Source of the DNA: Paucibacter sp. KCTC 42545
GTDB taxonomy: Bacteria > Pseudomonadota > Gammaproteobacteria > Burkholderiales > Burkholderiaceae_C
Length of the DNA: 64,000 nucleotides
Direction of reading: 5' to 3'
Assembly (NCBI RefSeq): GCF_001477625.1
Contig: NZ_CP013692.1
Span: 1,674,001-1,738,000, forward strand
In this document: positions 46,972 through 55,939 of the stretch, in pieces
Numbering within the stretch: the first letter of the stretch is position 1
How the letters are laid out: each line of letters begins with the position of its first letter
Notes under the pieces: model-generated
What the model was told of the DNA's origin: nothing
What the model saw: only the letters and a program-made list of their open reading frames with translations
Database searches by the model: none
Program-made: the position numbers and the translations under genes

Positions 46972-47581
46972 GTTGCCAGGTGAAGGGCAGGGCGCTAGCC
47001 CTGACGCTGAGGACACGCATCTGCGCGAGGTCTTAGTCCAAGGCGAAAAAGTTTTCGACGGCCATTTCCTCAAAGTGCAGCGCGATCATGTTCGCCTGCC
47101 CGATGGCCGAGTCGCAACCCGCGAGTACATCCGCCACCCCGGCGCTGTGATGATCGTGCCTCTGCTGGACGACGGCCGTTTGCTGCTGGAGCGCCAGTTC
47201 CGCTACCCCATGGGCCGGGTGATGTTGGAGTTCCCCGCTGGCAAGCTCGATGCCGGCGAAGCGCCCTTGCGGTGCGCGCAGCGCGAGTTGCTGGAAGAGA
47301 CTGGCTACCGTGCGCGCGAATGGGCCCATGCCGGTGTTTTGCACAACGCCATTGCCTATTCCGACGAAGGCATCGAGATCTTCTTTGCGCGCGGCCTAGT
47401 GGCCGGGCACCAAGATCTGGACGAAGGCGAGTTCCTGGAGTTGGTCAGCCACAGCGCGGCCGAATTGGAAGCCTGGGCTGCCGACGGCAGCTTGACCGAT
47501 GCCAAGACCCTGATCGGCCTGCTTTGGCTGCAGCGCTGGCAATCGGGCGCTTGGGCGCTGGACTGGCAGCCGGCGGCCTGA
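46961..47581 (+). CDS. NUDIX hydrolase, ADP-ribose pyrophosphatase-like
   Basis: 206-residue hydrolase with a complete Nudix box at residues 94-116 (G94...E100...R108-E109...E112-E113-G115), preceded by IRHPGAVMIVPLLDDGRLLLERQFRYPMG, the ADP-ribose pyrophosphatase (NudF-like) pattern. In the family it cleaves ADP-ribose to AMP and ribose 5-phosphate with Mg2+. ATG 46961 lies inside the DUF2818 gene end (11-nt overlap). Placement after an NADH-using complex fits nucleotide housekeeping, though the substrate is not proven. Confidence 0.88.
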   Translation: MATELPGEGQGASPDAEDTHLREVLVQGEKVFDGHFLKVQRDHVRLPDGRVATREYIRHPGAVMIVPLLDDGRLLLERQFRYPMGRVMLEFPAGKLDAGEAPLRCAQRELLEETGYRAREWAHAGVLHNAIAYSDEGIEIFFARGLVAGHQDLDEGEFLELVSHSAAELEAWAADGSLTDAKTLIGLLWLQRWQSGAWALDWQPAA

Positions 47582-47608
47582 GCGCTGGCCGGTCGATTTC
47601 CCTTTCAC

Positions 47609-48172
47609 ATGCTCGTTCTCAATCTGGCTTGTAGCCACGGTCATCGCTTTGAAGGCTGGTTCGGCTCAGCCAGCGACTTCGAGTCGCAGACCACCAGTGG
47701 CTTGCTCACATGCCCCATGTGCAGCGATCAACGCATCAGCCGCATGCCAACAGCTCCGCATCTCAACGTCTCCCATTTGCGCGCCTCGAAGGCTGGCAAT
47801 CAAGCGGGGCCTCAAACGACAGCGCCAGCGGCGGAGTCAACGCCCGCGGTTGCGCCTAGCCGCCCTGTTGATGCCAATTCGGTGGCGCCTGTTGCCGCGC
47901 CATCGCAGCCTGCCGAATCGCTGGGTCATTCGGCAGAGGCTTTGCAGGGCTTGCAAGCGCAATTGCTGCAAGCGGTTCAACAGGTGCTGGCCAATACCGA
48001 GGATGTGGGCTCGCAGTTTGCCGAAGAAGCCCGGCGAATCCACTACGGAGAGTCGCAGCAGCGCGGCATCCGCGGCCAAGCCAGTGCCGACGAAACGGCG
48101 GCCTTGCTGGATGAAGGCATCGACGTTGTCACCTTGCCGCTGCCGCAGGGCCTCAAGGGTCCTCTGCAATAG
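47609..48172 (+). CDS. DUF1178 family protein
   Basis: 187-residue protein. The conserved N-terminus (LNLACSHGHRFEGWFGS, then LLTCPMCSDQRISRMP) has Cys8, His10/12 and Cys35/Cys38, likely a zinc knuckle. A low-complexity Ala/Pro/Ser linker follows (about 65-110). The conserved C-terminal domain includes DVGSQFAEEARRIHYGESQQRGIRGQAS and ends LPLPQGLKGPLQ. The function is unknown. It probably ends the nuo transcript. Confidence 0.85.
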   Translation: MLVLNLACSHGHRFEGWFGSASDFESQTTSGLLTCPMCSDQRISRMPTAPHLNVSHLRASKAGNQAGPQTTAPAAESTPAVAPSRPVDANSVAPVAAPSQPAESLGHSAEALQGLQAQLLQAVQQVLANTEDVGSQFAEEARRIHYGESQQRGIRGQASADETAALLDEGIDVVTLPLPQGLKGPLQ

Positions 48173-48255
48173 GGTCAAAGCTGTGCATGACCAACGGCAG
48201 GGACGTTGATTCAGGATAAGCTCGCGAGCCAAAACAATAGTTCGGAGTTCGCCCG

Positions 48256-49506
48256 ATGTCCCCCGCCAGTTTCCTGCCTTCTTTCTCGACTGCCCGCACG
48301 AGCGCGTCGCCGACACCATCTCTTAGCCTTCTCCGCGCTCGCGCCCTGCCAGCGGCGTTGATGTTGCTAGGTGTGTTGGCGCTCAGCGCATGTGGCAAGC
48401 CGGCGGATGGCAAGGCGGCTGCAGCGGCCTCGGCCGCCAGTGGGGCGAGCGCAGCAGAAGGCTCGGCCGCAACACTGTTGATTGCTCCAGAGGACTTGCT
48501 CAGCCTGCGCGTGGGCGCCTATGCCGTCGGGCCGGTGATCACCGGCTCGGTGCAGCCCGAAAGAAAGGCTGATTTGCGCGCCGAGGTGTCTGCCGTGGTG
48601 CAGCAGGTGCTCAAAGAAAACGGCCAAACGGTTCGGCGCGGTGAATTGCTGGTGCATCTGGATGACACCGCCATTCGCGACGGTCTGACTTCGGCCAGTG
48701 AAGCCGCGCGCGCTGCCGGTCAATCGTTTGAACAAGCCGAGCGCCAATACCAACGCCAGAAGACCTTGCAGGCGCAGGGCATGAGCTCCATGCAATCGCT
48801 GGAAGATGCCGAGCAGCGCCGCAATAACGCGCAAAGCGATCTGGTCGCAGCCAAGGCCCGTGTGGTCACGGCCCGCCAGTTGCTCACGCGCACCGAAGTG
48901 CGGGCACCGTTTGATGGTGTCGTGAGCGAACGCAAGGTGTCCATCGGCGACACGGCCCAGATCGGCAAGGAATTGGTCAAGGTGATCGATCCGCGCAGCA
49001 TGCGTTTCGAAGGCCTGGTGTCGGCCGATCGCATGCAAGAGTTGCAAGTCGGGCAAGTGGTGAACTTCCGCGTCAACGGCTACGCCAAGAGCGATTTCCA
49101 GGGCAAGATCCGCCGCGTTGATGCCGCCGCCAATGCCACCACCCGTCAAGTCGAGGTGCTGGTGGATTTCGATGGTGGCAAGGGCCCCGAGGTGTCGGGC
49201 CTGTATGCCGAAGGGCGCGTGGAGTCCAGCTCGGTCAAGAGCCTGATGCTGCCCGAAGCGGCCTTGCTGCGCGTGGGTGACGCCAGCTACGCCTGGCGGG
49301 TCAAGGACGGCAAGCTCGCCAAGGTCAAGCTCGAATTGGGCGAGCGCGATAGCCGCCGCGGCAACTACGCGCTGCGCTCCGGCCTGGCCGAGGGCGACAT
49401 GATTCTGCGCAGCCCCGGCTCCAATCTGCGTGATGGCCAAGCCGTCACCTTGGTGGGCAAGTCGGCACCGGCGAGCGCTGCGTCTGCCGCCAGCGCAGCG
49501 AGGTAA
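48256..49506 (+). CDS. RND efflux pump periplasmic adaptor (membrane fusion protein), lipoprotein
   Basis: 416-residue adaptor with a lipobox (LSAC, Cys46) after a hydrophobic stretch, so it is probably anchored as a lipoprotein. The lipoyl/hairpin pattern is standard: GSVQPERKADLRAEVSAVVQQVL, a long helical hairpin (about 125-200), then TRTEVRAPFDGVVSERKVSIGD. In the family such proteins join an inner-membrane RND pump to a TolC-like channel. The signal region is long, and a later start is possible. The pump gene follows after 4 nt; no outer-membrane channel gene is adjacent. Confidence 0.88.
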   Translation: MSPASFLPSFSTARTSASPTPSLSLLRARALPAALMLLGVLALSACGKPADGKAAAAASAASGASAAEGSAATLLIAPEDLLSLRVGAYAVGPVITGSVQPERKADLRAEVSAVVQQVLKENGQTVRRGELLVHLDDTAIRDGLTSASEAARAAGQSFEQAERQYQRQKTLQAQGMSSMQSLEDAEQRRNNAQSDLVAAKARVVTARQLLTRTEVRAPFDGVVSERKVSIGDTAQIGKELVKVIDPRSMRFEGLVSADRMQELQVGQVVNFRVNGYAKSDFQGKIRRVDAAANATTRQVEVLVDFDGGKGPEVSGLYAEGRVESSSVKSLMLPEAALLRVGDASYAWRVKDGKLAKVKLELGERDSRRGNYALRSGLAEGDMILRSPGSNLRDGQAVTLVGKSAPASAASAASAAR

Positions 49507-49510
49507 ACCC

Positions 49511-52500
49511 ATGTTTCTCTCAGACTTCAGTATCAAAAAGCCCATCGCGGCCCTGGTCATCATCATCTCGCTGATGTGCTTGGGGCTGCTGGCCCTGAAG
49601 AACTTGCGCGTCAACCAGATCCCGGATGTGCAAGAGCCGATGTTGGTGATCAACATCAACTACCCCGGCGCATCACCCGAAACGGTGGAGCGCGAGGTGC
49701 TCAACCGCATCGAGAAATCTCTGCAAAGCATTTCCGGCATCAGTCGGGTGCGGGCCACCGCGCGTGAAGGCAATGCCAGCTTCTTTCTGATCTTCAACTT
49801 CAAGAAGAACATGATCGAGGCGGCCGAGGAGGTGCGCAACGCCATCGCCACGGTGCGCTACAAGCTGCCGACAGAAATCCGCGAGCCGGTGATCGAGCGC
49901 ATTGACCCCAGCGCCGAGCCCATCATGCAGCTGGCCCTGTCCAGCACCACCCAAACCCACGCCGAAATTTCCCGCTTGGCGGAGGATCAGCTGGCGGACA
50001 AGTTCCGCGGGATCCCCGGCGTCTCGGTGGTCTATGTGAACGGTGCGCTCAAACGCGAGTTGAGCGTGCTGCTGCGGGCCGAAAAATTGCGCGAGTACCG
50101 CGTCTCGGTGTCCGAGGTGGTGAATGCCTTGCGCAGCCAGAACGTCAGCGCCCCGGTGGGCAAGGTGCGTGGCACGCTGGAGGATCAAAGCATCCGCCTG
50201 GCCGGCCGTATCGAAAGCCCCGAGGAGTTCCAGCAAATTGTCATTCGCCGCAGCGGCAATGAGCTGATCCGGCTCGGCCAAGTGGCCTTGATCAGCGATG
50301 GCTTTGCCGAGCTCAGCGGCTTCAGCGTGCGCAACGGCCACCCCAATGTGGGCCTGTCCATCAACCGCGCGCGCGATGCCTCCACCGTGACGGTGGCCAA
50401 TCAAGTGCGCAAGCTGATCGATGAGCTTAATGCCAACCTGCCCAAGGGCAGCAAGCTGGAAATCACCCGCGACGGCGGCAAGGAAGCGGAAGACAACCTC
50501 AACAACGTCATCCACGCGCTGGTGTTCGGCGCCGGCTTGACCATCTTTGTGGTCTACATCTTCCTCAACTCCTGGCGCTCCACCCTGATCACGGCGCTGA
50601 GCTTGCCGACCTCGGTGATTGCCGCCTTCATCGCCGTTTGGCTGTGTGGCTTCACGCTCAATTTCATGAGCTTGCTGGGCTTGTCACTGGCCATCGGCGT
50701 GCTGATTGATGACGCCATCGTGGTGCGCGAGAACATCGTGCGGCATATGGAGCGCGGCGCCGACCGGCGCAGCGCAGCTTTGAACGGCACCGCCGAAATC
50801 GGCCTGGCCGTGGCCGCCACCACCTTCTCCATCGTGGCGGTGTTTGTGCCGGTGGCTTTCATGCCCGGCGGTGCGGGTGAATGGTTCCGACCTTTCGCCG
50901 TCACCGTGGTGGCCTCGGTGTTGGTGAGCTTGTTCATCTCCTTCACCCTGGATCCCATGCTGTCGGCCTATTGGGGCGACCCACCGGGCCATCACCATGC
51001 GCCCAAGACCGGCATCTCCAAGCAGCTCGCCCGTTTCAACGACTGGTTTGACCATCAAAGCGACCGCTACGGCAACGTCATCGCCTGGGCCTTGCATCAC
51101 CGGCGCTGGATGGCGGCCTTTGCGGTGCTGAGCCTGATCGCGGCGATTGTTCTGCAAGCCAAGTTCGGCGGCTCAAGTTTCTTGCCGGCCTCCGACAACG
51201 GCATGCTGGCGATTGATGTGCGCAGCCCGGCTAGCAGCAATTTGGAATACTCCCGCCGCAAGCTCGAGGGCGCCGCCATGTTGGCGCGCAGCATCCCGGA
51301 AGTGGTGGCCACGAACAGCAATGTGAACTCGGGTGGTGGTCGCATCTATGTGGACATCGGCAAGAGCACTGAGCGCAAGCGCTCGGCCGCCGAGATCGCC
51401 GTGGACCTGCGCGGCAAAGTGGCCCGCCTGGTGGGCGCCGAGTATGTGGTGCTGGACGACTTCAACAACGGCGCGCAAAAGCCGGTGCAGATCCGCTTCT
51501 CCGGGCCCGACTCACGCAAGCTGCAGGAGATCACCACTGAATTCATGGCCAAGCTACGCCAGGTCAAGGGCGCGGTGGACGTGGGCCTGTCCGAGCAAGA
51601 TCCGCAGAACGAGTTGCAGATCGAGCTGAACCGCGGCTTGGCCAATTCCCTGGGCATCTCGGTGGGCGATGCGGCACAAGCTTTGCGCGTGGCCTTTGCC
51701 GGCGTTGAGGTGGGCGACTGGGTTGACCCGACCGGTGAAGCCCGCGATGTCGCCGTGCGCCTGCATCCCGATGACCGGGTGGATCTGAGCAATATCGAGC
51801 GCCTGCCCATCGCCGTGACCGGCACCAACCAGATGGTGCCGCTGGAGCAGATCGCCACGGTCAGCATGGGTCGCGGCCCGTCCAAGATCGAGCATGCCGA
51901 CGGCAAACGCACCATCACCGTGGCCGCCAACGCACAAGACCGCTCGGCCGGCGAGGTGACTGCAGACGCGATGAAGATCGCCAAGGCCATGAGCTACCCG
52001 CCCGGCTATGGCATCGACCTGGAAGGCTCCTCGCGCGAGCAAGAAGAAGTGTTTGGCGCCATGGGCATCGCCCTGATCAGCGGCATCGGACTGATGTATC
52101 TGATTTTGGTGATGCAGTTCAGCTCCTTCACTGCGCCGCTGGCGGTGATGCTGTCCTTGCCGCTCTCGCTGATCGGCGTGGTCTTGGCCTTGTTGATGAC
52201 CAAGGGCACGCTCAATCTGATGAGCTTCATTGGCGTGATCATGTTGATGGGCTTGGTGGCCAAGAACGCCATCCTCTTGCTCGACGCCGCGCGCCAGTTG
52301 GAGGCCGAGGGCGTTGACCGTGAGGAAGCGCTGATGCAAGCCGGCCGCAAGCGCCTGCGGCCCATCTTGATGACGACGTTTGCCCTGATCGCCGGCATGA
52401 TGCCGGTGGCCATCGGCATCGGCGAGGGGGGCGAGTTCTATCGCCCCATGGCCGTGGCCATCATCGGCGGCACCATTACCTCGACCTTGCTGACCTTGTT

Positions 52501-52714
52501 GGTGGTGCCCAGTTTCTACGACAGCATCGAGCAAGCCCGCGACCGCGCCATCGCCAAGTTCCACCGGCGTGAACCGCGTTGGGGCAGCTTTGTGGCCTTC
52601 TGTCTGACCGTGGGCGAAGCGCTGATGGCCTTGCTGATGCTGCGCCTGGTGTGGCGCTTAGCTACCCGTTTGCTTGGCCGTTTGGTGGGCCAGCGCGCGG
52701 TGTTGGGTCGCTAA
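49511..52714 (+). CDS. RND efflux pump, inner-membrane transporter (AcrB/MexF-like)
   Basis: 1067-residue pump with the RND plan: a first helix (MFLSDFSIKKPIAALVIII), two large periplasmic loops and 12 segments. Landmarks are the porter-domain start NYPGASPETVEREVLNRIE, the proton-relay Asp pair in IGVLIDDAIVVRENI, and VAKNAILLLDAARQLEAEG. It resembles VexF/MdtC-type members. About 40 extra C-terminal residues include a further hydrophobic stretch (VAFCLTVGEALMALLMLRLVW). ATG 49511 is preceded by GAGG. Substrate unknown. Confidence 0.92.
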   Translation: MFLSDFSIKKPIAALVIIISLMCLGLLALKNLRVNQIPDVQEPMLVININYPGASPETVEREVLNRIEKSLQSISGISRVRATAREGNASFFLIFNFKKNMIEAAEEVRNAIATVRYKLPTEIREPVIERIDPSAEPIMQLALSSTTQTHAEISRLAEDQLADKFRGIPGVSVVYVNGALKRELSVLLRAEKLREYRVSVSEVVNALRSQNVSAPVGKVRGTLEDQSIRLAGRIESPEEFQQIVIRRSGNELIRLGQVALISDGFAELSGFSVRNGHPNVGLSINRARDASTVTVANQVRKLIDELNANLPKGSKLEITRDGGKEAEDNLNNVIHALVFGAGLTIFVVYIFLNSWRSTLITALSLPTSVIAAFIAVWLCGFTLNFMSLLGLSLAIGVLIDDAIVVRENIVRHMERGADRRSAALNGTAEIGLAVAATTFSIVAVFVPVAFMPGGAGEWFRPFAVTVVASVLVSLFISFTLDPMLSAYWGDPPGHHHAPKTGISKQLARFNDWFDHQSDRYGNVIAWALHHRRWMAAFAVLSLIAAIVLQAKFGGSSFLPASDNGMLAIDVRSPASSNLEYSRRKLEGAAMLARSIPEVVATNSNVNSGGGRIYVDIGKSTERKRSAAEIAVDLRGKVARLVGAEYVVLDDFNNGAQKPVQIRFSGPDSRKLQEITTEFMAKLRQVKGAVDVGLSEQDPQNELQIELNRGLANSLGISVGDAAQALRVAFAGVEVGDWVDPTGEARDVAVRLHPDDRVDLSNIERLPIAVTGTNQMVPLEQIATVSMGRGPSKIEHADGKRTITVAANAQDRSAGEVTADAMKIAKAMSYPPGYGIDLEGSSREQEEVFGAMGIALISGIGLMYLILVMQFSSFTAPLAVMLSLPLSLIGVVLALLMTKGTLNLMSFIGVIMLMGLVAKNAILLLDAARQLEAEGVDREEALMQAGRKRLRPILMTTFALIAGMMPVAIGIGEGGEFYRPMAVAIIGGTITSTLLTLLVVPSFYDSIEQARDRAIAKFHRREPRWGSFVAFCLTVGEALMALLMLRLVWRLATRLLGRLVGQRAVLGR

Positions 52715-52746
52715 GCAGCCCTGGCGCTAGGGGCTGAAGGGTCAGT

Positions 52747-52773
52747 CCCAGTTGCCGCGTTGCGGCAGCTGGG
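52747..52773. terminator. hairpin between convergent genes
   Basis: CCCAGTTGCCGC (52747-52758) and GCGGCAGCTGGG (52762-52773) pair at 11 of 12 positions around a 3-nt loop, between the stops of the RND pump gene and the flavoprotein gene. No T-run on either side. Confidence 0.5.
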
Positions 52774-52775
52774 GC

Positions 52776-54206
52776 TTACAACAAGCGCCCTGGATTGAAT
52801 ACACCCTGCGGGTCCAGCGCGCTCTTGATGGACCGCATCAGCGCCAAGGCGACCGGATCTTTGCGCTGCGCCAACTCCTCGCGTTTGAGCTGGCCGATGC
52901 CGTGCTCGGCCGAAATCGAACCGCCAAACTGCTGTACCGCGTCGTAGACAAGACGGTTGATGGCTGGCTCTTGCGTGGCCAGAAATTCCGCCGCGCTGAC
53001 ACCTTCGGGTGCTTGCACGTTGTAGTGCAGATTGCCGTCCCCCAGATGGCCGAAGGTGATCAGTCGCACGCCTGGGAAGGCCGCCCGCAAAGCCGCATCG
53101 GTGGCCGCCACAAAGGCGGGGATGCGCGAAACGGGTAGGGCGATGTCGTGCTTGATATTGAGCCCTTCTTTGCTCTGCGCCATGGAGATCGACTCACGCA
53201 GCTGCCACATGGTGTGGCTCTGCGCCAGGCTTTGGGCGACAGCGGCGTCTTGCACCAGGCCGCGGTCCACGGCCTCACTCAGCAGCTGCTCCAGCTGCGC
53301 TTGCGCATGGGCCTCGTTTTCGCTGTCTGAGAGTTCCAGCAAGACCGTCCAGGGGCTGGGCGCCAGGGGCTGTACCAGCTGCGGCAGATGGCGGCGCAGC
53401 AAGGTCATGGCTGCATCGTTCATCAACTCAAACGCCGTCAGCGAAGCGCCCACCTGGGCTTGCGCCAAGGCCAGCAAGGCCACCGTGGCATTCAGATCGG
53501 CGCAAGTGGCCAGGGCCGTCAGCTGCGCCTTCGGTGCCGGATAGAGCTTGAGCGTGGCCGCCGTGATGATGCCCAGCGTGCCCTCGCTGCCGATGAATAA
53601 GTGGCGCAGGTCATAGCCGGTGTTGTCCTTGCGCAGGCCGCTCAGGCCAGACCAGATGTCGCCGCTGGCTGTGACCACTTCCAGGCCCAGACACAGCTCG
53701 CGGGCATTGCCATAACGCAGCACTTGCGTGCCACCGGCATTGCTGGCGAGATTGCCGCCAATGGTGCAGCTGCCTTCCGAGGCCAGGCTCAGCGGGAACA
53801 GCAGGCCCTTTTCAGCGGCGGCTTCCTGTACAGCTTGCAAGCTGCAGCCGGCTTCTACCGTCAGGGTCAAGTTCGCTTCATCGAGTTCGCACACGGCATG
53901 CAGTCTCCGCAAGCTCAGCAGGATCTGGCTGCCGCTGGCATCCGGCACGCCGCCGCCCACAAGACCCGTATTGCCGCCTTGCGGCACGATGCTCACGCCA
54001 TGTGCCGCGCACAGGCGCACCACGGCGGCGACTTGCTCGGTGTTGCTGGGGCTGGCCACTGCCAGGGCGCGGCCTTGGTAGCGGCCGCGCCAGTCTTTTT
54101 CAAAGGCTGACAAATCCTCCTCTGTGCCACCGCTCGCTAAGCCAACACGCAGGCCTGCCTCGCCGAGCAAATCGCGCAGCGCCGTCAGCAAGGACATTTG
54201 ATTCAT
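52776..54206 (-). CDS. FAD-linked 2-hydroxy acid dehydrogenase (GlcD/D2HGDH family)
   Basis: 476-residue flavoprotein. The FAD-binding PCMH domain holds VSIVPQGGNTGLVGGGVPD and FPLSLASEGSCTIGGNLASNAGGTQVLRYG; the C-terminal domain holds LITFGHLGDGNLHYNVQAP and SISAEHGIGQLKR, where the His and metal ligands of the family lie. It probably oxidises a D-2-hydroxy acid (2-hydroxyglutarate, lactate or glycolate) and passes electrons to quinone or ETF. No GlcE/GlcF partners are adjacent, which favours a D2HGDH-like single-subunit enzyme. ATG 54206 overlaps the DUF2069 stop. Confidence 0.88.
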   Translation of the reverse strand: MNQMSLLTALRDLLGEAGLRVGLASGGTEEDLSAFEKDWRGRYQGRALAVASPSNTEQVAAVVRLCAAHGVSIVPQGGNTGLVGGGVPDASGSQILLSLRRLHAVCELDEANLTLTVEAGCSLQAVQEAAAEKGLLFPLSLASEGSCTIGGNLASNAGGTQVLRYGNARELCLGLEVVTASGDIWSGLSGLRKDNTGYDLRHLFIGSEGTLGIITAATLKLYPAPKAQLTALATCADLNATVALLALAQAQVGASLTAFELMNDAAMTLLRRHLPQLVQPLAPSPWTVLLELSDSENEAHAQAQLEQLLSEAVDRGLVQDAAVAQSLAQSHTMWQLRESISMAQSKEGLNIKHDIALPVSRIPAFVAATDAALRAAFPGVRLITFGHLGDGNLHYNVQAPEGVSAAEFLATQEPAINRLVYDAVQQFGGSISAEHGIGQLKREELAQRKDPVALALMRSIKSALDPQGVFNPGRLL

Positions 54207-54628
54207 GCGCTTGCAGGTTCAGTGCTGTTCGCGTTCGCGGCTTTGGCCGCGGCAATGCGCAAGCGCACATGCATGGCACAGGCCACAAAAATCAGCACAC
54301 TCAGCAGCACTTCCAGCGATCCCAGCCAGACCGCAGGGCCGGCTTCACTGGTGGCGCGCACGGCGCCTTCGGCAAAGTAAAGCCAAATCATCAGGCTCAG
54401 CCAGCGGAAGGTGTAGAGCCGGTAGCGCCACAAGCCCAGCATGGGCAGCAGCAGGGGCAAGGCCTTGATGGCCAGGGTGCCGCGGCCGGTGGGCGCCAGC
54501 CATAACTCCCAAGCTAAGCAGAGCAGGAAGAGGGCGATCAGCGAGCCCAGGGCCAGCAGGCGGGTCATCGCCTCGCGCTGGCTGGCTTGGGTGCGGGAGG
54601 TAGGTGTGAGGGGCGTGGTGGACGACAT
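54203..54628 (-). CDS. DUF2069 family membrane protein
   Basis: 141-residue protein with four predicted segments and the family motifs FLLCLAWELWLAPTG, ALPLLLPMLGLWRYRLYTFRWLSLMIWLYFAEG. The function is unknown. ATG 54628 lies only 18 bp from the divergent yihY-like ATG; a later ATG at 54568 (MTRLLALG) would give a 121-residue protein nearer the usual family size and leave space for a promoter. The stop overlaps the GlcD-like ATG by 4 nt. Confidence 0.8.
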   Translation of the reverse strand: MSSTTPLTPTSRTQASQREAMTRLLALGSLIALFLLCLAWELWLAPTGRGTLAIKALPLLLPMLGLWRYRLYTFRWLSLMIWLYFAEGAVRATSEAGPAVWLGSLEVLLSVLIFVACAMHVRLRIAAAKAANANSTEPASA

Positions 54629-54646
54629 GCTGGCATCATAGCCAGC

Positions 54647-55939
54647 ATGAGCATTTCTTCTCCGTCCAAGGGCCACAGCTTGCGCCCTGTCATCAGCACT
54701 TCCGCATCCGCGCCCAGCCGCCATTTCGACCGCATTCGTAGCAGCCGCTTGTGGCTGGTTCTGGTCAATCTGCGCACTCGTTTTCTGGAAGAACACCTGG
54801 GCCTGACCGCCGGCAGCCTGACCTTCACTACGCTGATTTCGCTGGTACCGCTGATCACCGTGATGCTGGCCTTGTTCACCGCCTTCCCCATGTTTTCCTC
54901 TTTTCAGGGCGCCTTGGAGAAGTACTTTCTACAAAACCTGATTCCCATCAACATCGCCCGGCCGGTGATGACGGGCCTGACCCAGTTCGCCATGAAGGCC
55001 AAGGGCCTGGGTGCCATGGGCCTGGCTTTTCTGGGCATCACCGCGCTGGCCTTGATGCTGACCATCGACCGCACCCTGAACCTGATCTGGCGGGTCAAGC
55101 GGCCGCGTCCCCTGGCGCAACGCGTGCTGGTTTACTGGGCGGCTTTGACGCTGGGCCCGCTGATTCTGGGCGGCAGCATCGCGCTGACCAGCTATGCCGT
55201 CACCACGGGCCGAGATTTGCTGGGCGACTTGGCCGGCAACTGGTTCATCGGCTTCAATGTGGTGCAGGTTTTGATTCTTGCGGGCGGCGTGGCGGGCTTG
55301 TTCCACTATGTGCCCAATACCCATGTGCGCTGGCGCCATGCGGCGGTGGGTGGGCTATTTGTTGCCCTGGCCTTCACGGCGGCCAAGTCTGGCTTGGCTT
55401 GGTACTTGAAAGCAGTGCCGACTTACTCAACGCTGTACGGCGCCTTTGCCATCGTGCCCATCTTCCTGATCTGGCTCTACCTGGGCTGGGTGATCATGCT
55501 GATCGGCGCCGTGCTGGCAGCCAATGCGCCCAGCCTGGGCGGCGGCATGCCGCGCCGGCCGGATACGCCGGGCGTGAGTTTTGCCTTGGCGCTGGATGTG
55601 TTGCGTGAGTTGTGGCGCGTGCAGGGCACGGGCCAGGGCGGCCTGGCCAGCTCGCAGCTGGCGCATGCAATCCGAGTGGACCCGCTGCAGCTAGAGGGCG
55701 TGCTGGATAGCCTCGTTGGCCTGGACTGGATCGGGCGCCTGGAAGAGGGCGGGGCGCAGCGCTTGGTGCTGCTCTGCCAGCCTAGTCTGACGCCTGCGCA
55801 CCGGCTGCTCAATGCCATGCTGGCCGAACGAAGCACCGCGCTGGCGCCGCTGTGGCAGCGCAGTGACTGGGATCGCTTGACGCTGGCTGATTTGCTGGCT
55901 GATTTGCTCGCCGAGCCGCAGGGCGCCCCTCAGGCGTGA
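54647..55939 (+). CDS. YihY/virulence factor BrkB family membrane protein
   Basis: 430-residue inner-membrane protein with six segments. The YihY pattern is clear: RFLEEHLGLTAGSLTFTTLISLVPLITVMLALFTAFP, GAMGLAFLGITALALMLTIDRTLNLIW, HYVPNTHVRWRHAAVGG and YSTLYGAFAIVPIFLIWLYLGWVIMLIGAVLAA. About 130 cytoplasmic residues follow, as in the longer members. The family was once called RNase BN by mistake; the true function is not known. Its 3' end overlaps the convergent regulator gene by 10 bp. Confidence 0.9.
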   Translation: MSISSPSKGHSLRPVISTSASAPSRHFDRIRSSRLWLVLVNLRTRFLEEHLGLTAGSLTFTTLISLVPLITVMLALFTAFPMFSSFQGALEKYFLQNLIPINIARPVMTGLTQFAMKAKGLGAMGLAFLGITALALMLTIDRTLNLIWRVKRPRPLAQRVLVYWAALTLGPLILGGSIALTSYAVTTGRDLLGDLAGNWFIGFNVVQVLILAGGVAGLFHYVPNTHVRWRHAAVGGLFVALAFTAAKSGLAWYLKAVPTYSTLYGAFAIVPIFLIWLYLGWVIMLIGAVLAANAPSLGGGMPRRPDTPGVSFALALDVLRELWRVQGTGQGGLASSQLAHAIRVDPLQLEGVLDSLVGLDWIGRLEEGGAQRLVLLCQPSLTPAHRLLNAMLAERSTALAPLWQRSDWDRLTLADLLADLLAEPQGAPQA

